A DNA stretch of 64,000 nt from Biscogniauxia marginata. Lineage: Eukaryota > Ascomycota > Sordariomycetes > Xylariales > Xylariaceae. Where the stretch lies: assembly GCA_022695795.1 (NCBI GenBank), contig MU404075.1, positions 124,001 through 188,000 of the forward strand. Direction: 5' to 3'. The notes below the pieces were generated by a model. It was not told the DNA's origin and did not search any database. It saw only the letters and a list, made by a program, of their open reading frames with translations. Position numbers and translations under genes: made by a program. Of this stretch, positions 62,093 to 64,000 are shown piece after piece. Position 1 is the stretch's first letter; the number at the start of each line of letters is the position of its first letter.

Positions 62093-63259
62093 TCAGAGAT
62101 ATTTCCCCTTGGCGAACCGCCCCCCAAAGTCGGCGGCCTTGTTGAGCAGCTCCCGCCGCTGCGTCGCGCCGATGTGGCCGCCGAGCTTCATGTCCTTCTC
62201 CTTGTCGAAGGCGCGCTTGCTCGGGTCGTCCTCCTCCTCGAAGGCCCTGCCTCCCCTGCCGCCGGCGCCGCCGCCGGCTTCCTTGTCCCGCTGCCGCTGC
62301 GTCTGGTGCTCCTCGTAGAGGCTGCGGCCCCGCGTCGCCTCGGTGAAGTTCTGTATCCGCGCTTGCGCCTCTGCTTCCTCCTCGCTCGCGCCCATGGTTC
62401 TGGACTTATTGTTCCTGCCGGCCTGTTGCGGGTTGGGAGCGCCGCCGCCGCCGCCGCCGCCGTTGCCCGTGTCGCGCCCCAGCACGGCGTTCTCGAGACG
62501 CTTGCGTTTCTCTTCCGGCGTCTCCGTCCATATGCTGCTTATCTCGCCCCCGCCCCCGCCGTTGTTATTATTGTTACTACTGGCGGCGGCCCGTGGTCCC
62601 GAGTTGAACTTCCTGGCCTTGAGCTTCGTCGGGTCCGGCGCGCGGGAACCGCCGGCCGTGGGCGGCGCCAACATCCACTCGTCGCGCTTGGGCGCGGCCG
62701 GGTGCGCGGCCTCGTACGCGGCGGCTCTTTGCGCCTGCGTCTGCCGCTGCATGTGCGAGTTGGAGGTGGGAAGCGCCGGCCCGTAGTCGTCGTCGTCGTC
62801 GTCCGAATCGGAATCAGAATTGGAGCCTGGCGCATTGGGAGGCGAAGATGGGCGCTCGCTCAGCGGGGCCGGAGGCGGCGCGGGCCCGTGGACGCGCTTG
62901 GGTCCTGATGCCGTGGACGGCGGTAGCGGTGGTGCTGGGCTGGCAGCGTCGTCGTCATCATCGTCACTATCTAGTGTGATTTCGTTTGCGTTTGAAGGCG
63001 GGAGCGTAGGTCCTATAGAGGGCCTCGTGGTACTTTGCGGTGGAAGTGTTGGCCCTATGGATGGCCCCGGGGTAGGTTTTGGCGCAGATGGGCCATAGTC
63101 ATCTTCGCTTTCGCTGTCGAGGTCGACCTCGTCCTGGTTTACGCGCCCTCGCTCGGATGCGTGGACCTTGGGTGGAGGGGAGTCAGCAGTAGATTCATCG
63201 TCTGGCGTGCGCTTGCGCTTAGCGAGTTGCGGCGGTAGCTGGGGCCCTATAGAAGCCAT
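62093..63259 (-). CDS. GPALPP-motif / DUF3752 protein
   Basis: Single-exon gene, 388 aa. Repeated GP-LPP motifs give the family its name: IGPQLPP at the N-terminus, two copies of SIGPTLPP, then YGPALPTS near residue 163. Between them lie acidic Ser/Asp runs (SDSDSDDDDDDYGPAL) and Pro-rich linkers. The C-terminal half is charged and helical (EEAEAQARIQNFTEATRGRS, then FDKEKDM) and ends in FGGRFAKGKYL, matching the conserved DUF3752 tail. Relatives include human GPALPP1; molecular function is unknown, and a nuclear role is inferred from composition. It is oriented away from the gene at the right edge. Confidence 0.88.
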   Translation of the reverse strand: MASIGPQLPPQLAKRKRTPDDESTADSPPPKVHASERGRVNQDEVDLDSESEDDYGPSAPKPTPGPSIGPTLPPQSTTRPSIGPTLPPSNANEITLDSDDDDDDAASPAPPLPPSTASGPKRVHGPAPPPAPLSERPSSPPNAPGSNSDSDSDDDDDDYGPALPTSNSHMQRQTQAQRAAAYEAAHPAAPKRDEWMLAPPTAGGSRAPDPTKLKARKFNSGPRAAASSNNNNNGGGGGEISSIWTETPEEKRKRLENAVLGRDTGNGGGGGGGAPNPQQAGRNNKSRTMGASEEEAEAQARIQNFTEATRGRSLYEEHQTQRQRDKEAGGGAGGRGGRAFEEEDDPSKRAFDKEKDMKLGGHIGATQRRELLNKAADFGGRFAKGKYL

Positions 63260-63934
63260 TGAAACTCGTGGTATTTTGTGTGAGCCTGTCGTTATTTATG
63301 TACGTAGTAAGTGCGGATCGCGGAATTGAAGACTTGATATAGATGTAGGTAGAGCTGTACAAAATACGGAGTACAGATTTAAGCAAGTAGTTGAAGGTAC
63401 ACTAAAAATGACAGGGACCAGGGGTCCATTGGCCAATTTGTGTGGAGCTATGGCTGGTTAGTAGCCTCCGAGAGCCCCGAGCGCCGGAGCACCCCGAGCT
63501 TTCAGGCCTGTGATTGGCGCGATGTGGCGCTTGCTGTGCCAGGCTGAAGGAAGCTGCTGTGCGCTGAACGGGCAAGTGCGACTACAGGTACGTACGATCC
63601 AACAAGGCAGTGACGGATTTATTAGCTTGACCAGCTGAGAACATCAAGATGACCTGAAGGACAACACCTACAAACTCCACCGAGAAAGGCAACCGATTCA
63701 GAGTAAAGCGAATTCAACATCCACCAACTACGCACACTACTTGTACTGTACCTATCTTGCAGCTTACTATACAGCACATCACAGCTCTATAAACGCCGCA
63801 GAAACCAACTTGCGAGCTTCTGTCCTACGACATTACGATTTCACGCCGCACGCTACGAACACAGCCAGCTATCGAACCAAACTTCGGAATACAAAGCAGT
63901 AGTCTGAAGAGATGCGCCCCATGCGGTTGTCTCG
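63260..63934. promoter_or_regulatory. Divergent promoter region at the right edge
   Basis: About 675 bp between two divergent starts. No element stands out except a short upstream reading frame at 63912-63938. Confidence 0.4.
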
Positions 63935-64000
63935 ATGAGCCAAGCTTCACCGGAGAGAGATGAGGGGCCGCCCGTCGACATGGACCAAGATCGTCTAGAC
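63935..64000 (+). CDS. Start of an unknown gene, cut by the window edge
   Basis: An ATG at 63935 opens a frame of 22 codons to the last base of the window, beginning MSQASPERDEGPPVDM. The acidic, Pro-containing start and frame without stop suggest coding, but too little is present to name it. An earlier ATG at 63912 opens a nine-codon frame that stops across this start. Confidence 0.4.
   Translation, partial: MSQASPERDEGPPVDMDQDRLD

Noticed and set aside
62024..62908. Long plus-strand frame of 294 codons
   Set aside because: It is the antisense of the GC-rich GPALPP gene. Its Arg/Val/Leu-rich composition is typical of such shadows.
1..64000. CRISPR arrays, bacterial operons, ribosome binding sites, prophage
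   Set aside because: The window is eukaryotic (spliced genes, fungal families). No regularly spaced repeats were seen.

Overview
The window is from the nuclear genome of a filamentous ascomycete, most likely a Sordariomycete. The evidence is frequent short GT-AG introns (about 45-110 nt, e.g. branch site TACTAAC at about 15478), a fungal iterative highly reducing polyketide synthase (HR-PKS), a Zn2Cys6 regulator with a fungal-type middle region, a DUF3176 membrane protein, and intergenic DNA full of TAGGTA/TACCTA words. Assignment below class level is not supported. All gene models were assembled by eye from reading frames and splice sites.

Layout. Positions 1-13415 are a gene desert; one weak coding-like relic lies at 3848-4255. 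An 8-exon HR-PKS of about 2797 residues follows (13416-22183, +), with the order KS-AT-DH-cMT-ER-KR-ACP. Around it lie an F-box/Cys-rich protein (22745-23614, -), another empty stretch, an MFS transporter (28494-30132, +), a seven-exon Zn2Cys6 transcription factor (30599-33980, -), and a DUF3176 membrane protein gene that carries two in-frame TAG codons (34947-36888, -).

From about 38 kb the window becomes ordinary housekeeping DNA: a secretory-type agmatinase-like ureohydrolase (38008-40091, +), a mitochondrial COX24/mS38-type protein (40559-41655, -), a raffinose-synthase/alpha-galactosidase-like GH36 protein (42279-45240, -), mitochondrial processing peptidase beta (46009-47682, +), a cyclophilin H-type isomerase (48911-49936, -), and a small conserved hypothetical protein (50606-51013, +). 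A second desert (51014-58589) has a visibly A/T-rich first part. It is followed by a membrane RING-H2 E3 ligase (58590-60195, +), a GPALPP/DUF3752 protein (62093-63259, -) and the start of a further gene at the right edge.

The HR-PKS, transporter and regulator are the parts of a compact polyketide locus: synthesis, export or compartmentation, and control. No P450, oxidoreductase, hydrolase or acyltransferase lies nearby. Either the PKS makes a nearly finished product or its tailoring and release partners lie elsewhere. The best leads are this minimal locus, the PKS's long N-terminal extension and missing release domain, and the doubly interrupted DUF3176 gene.
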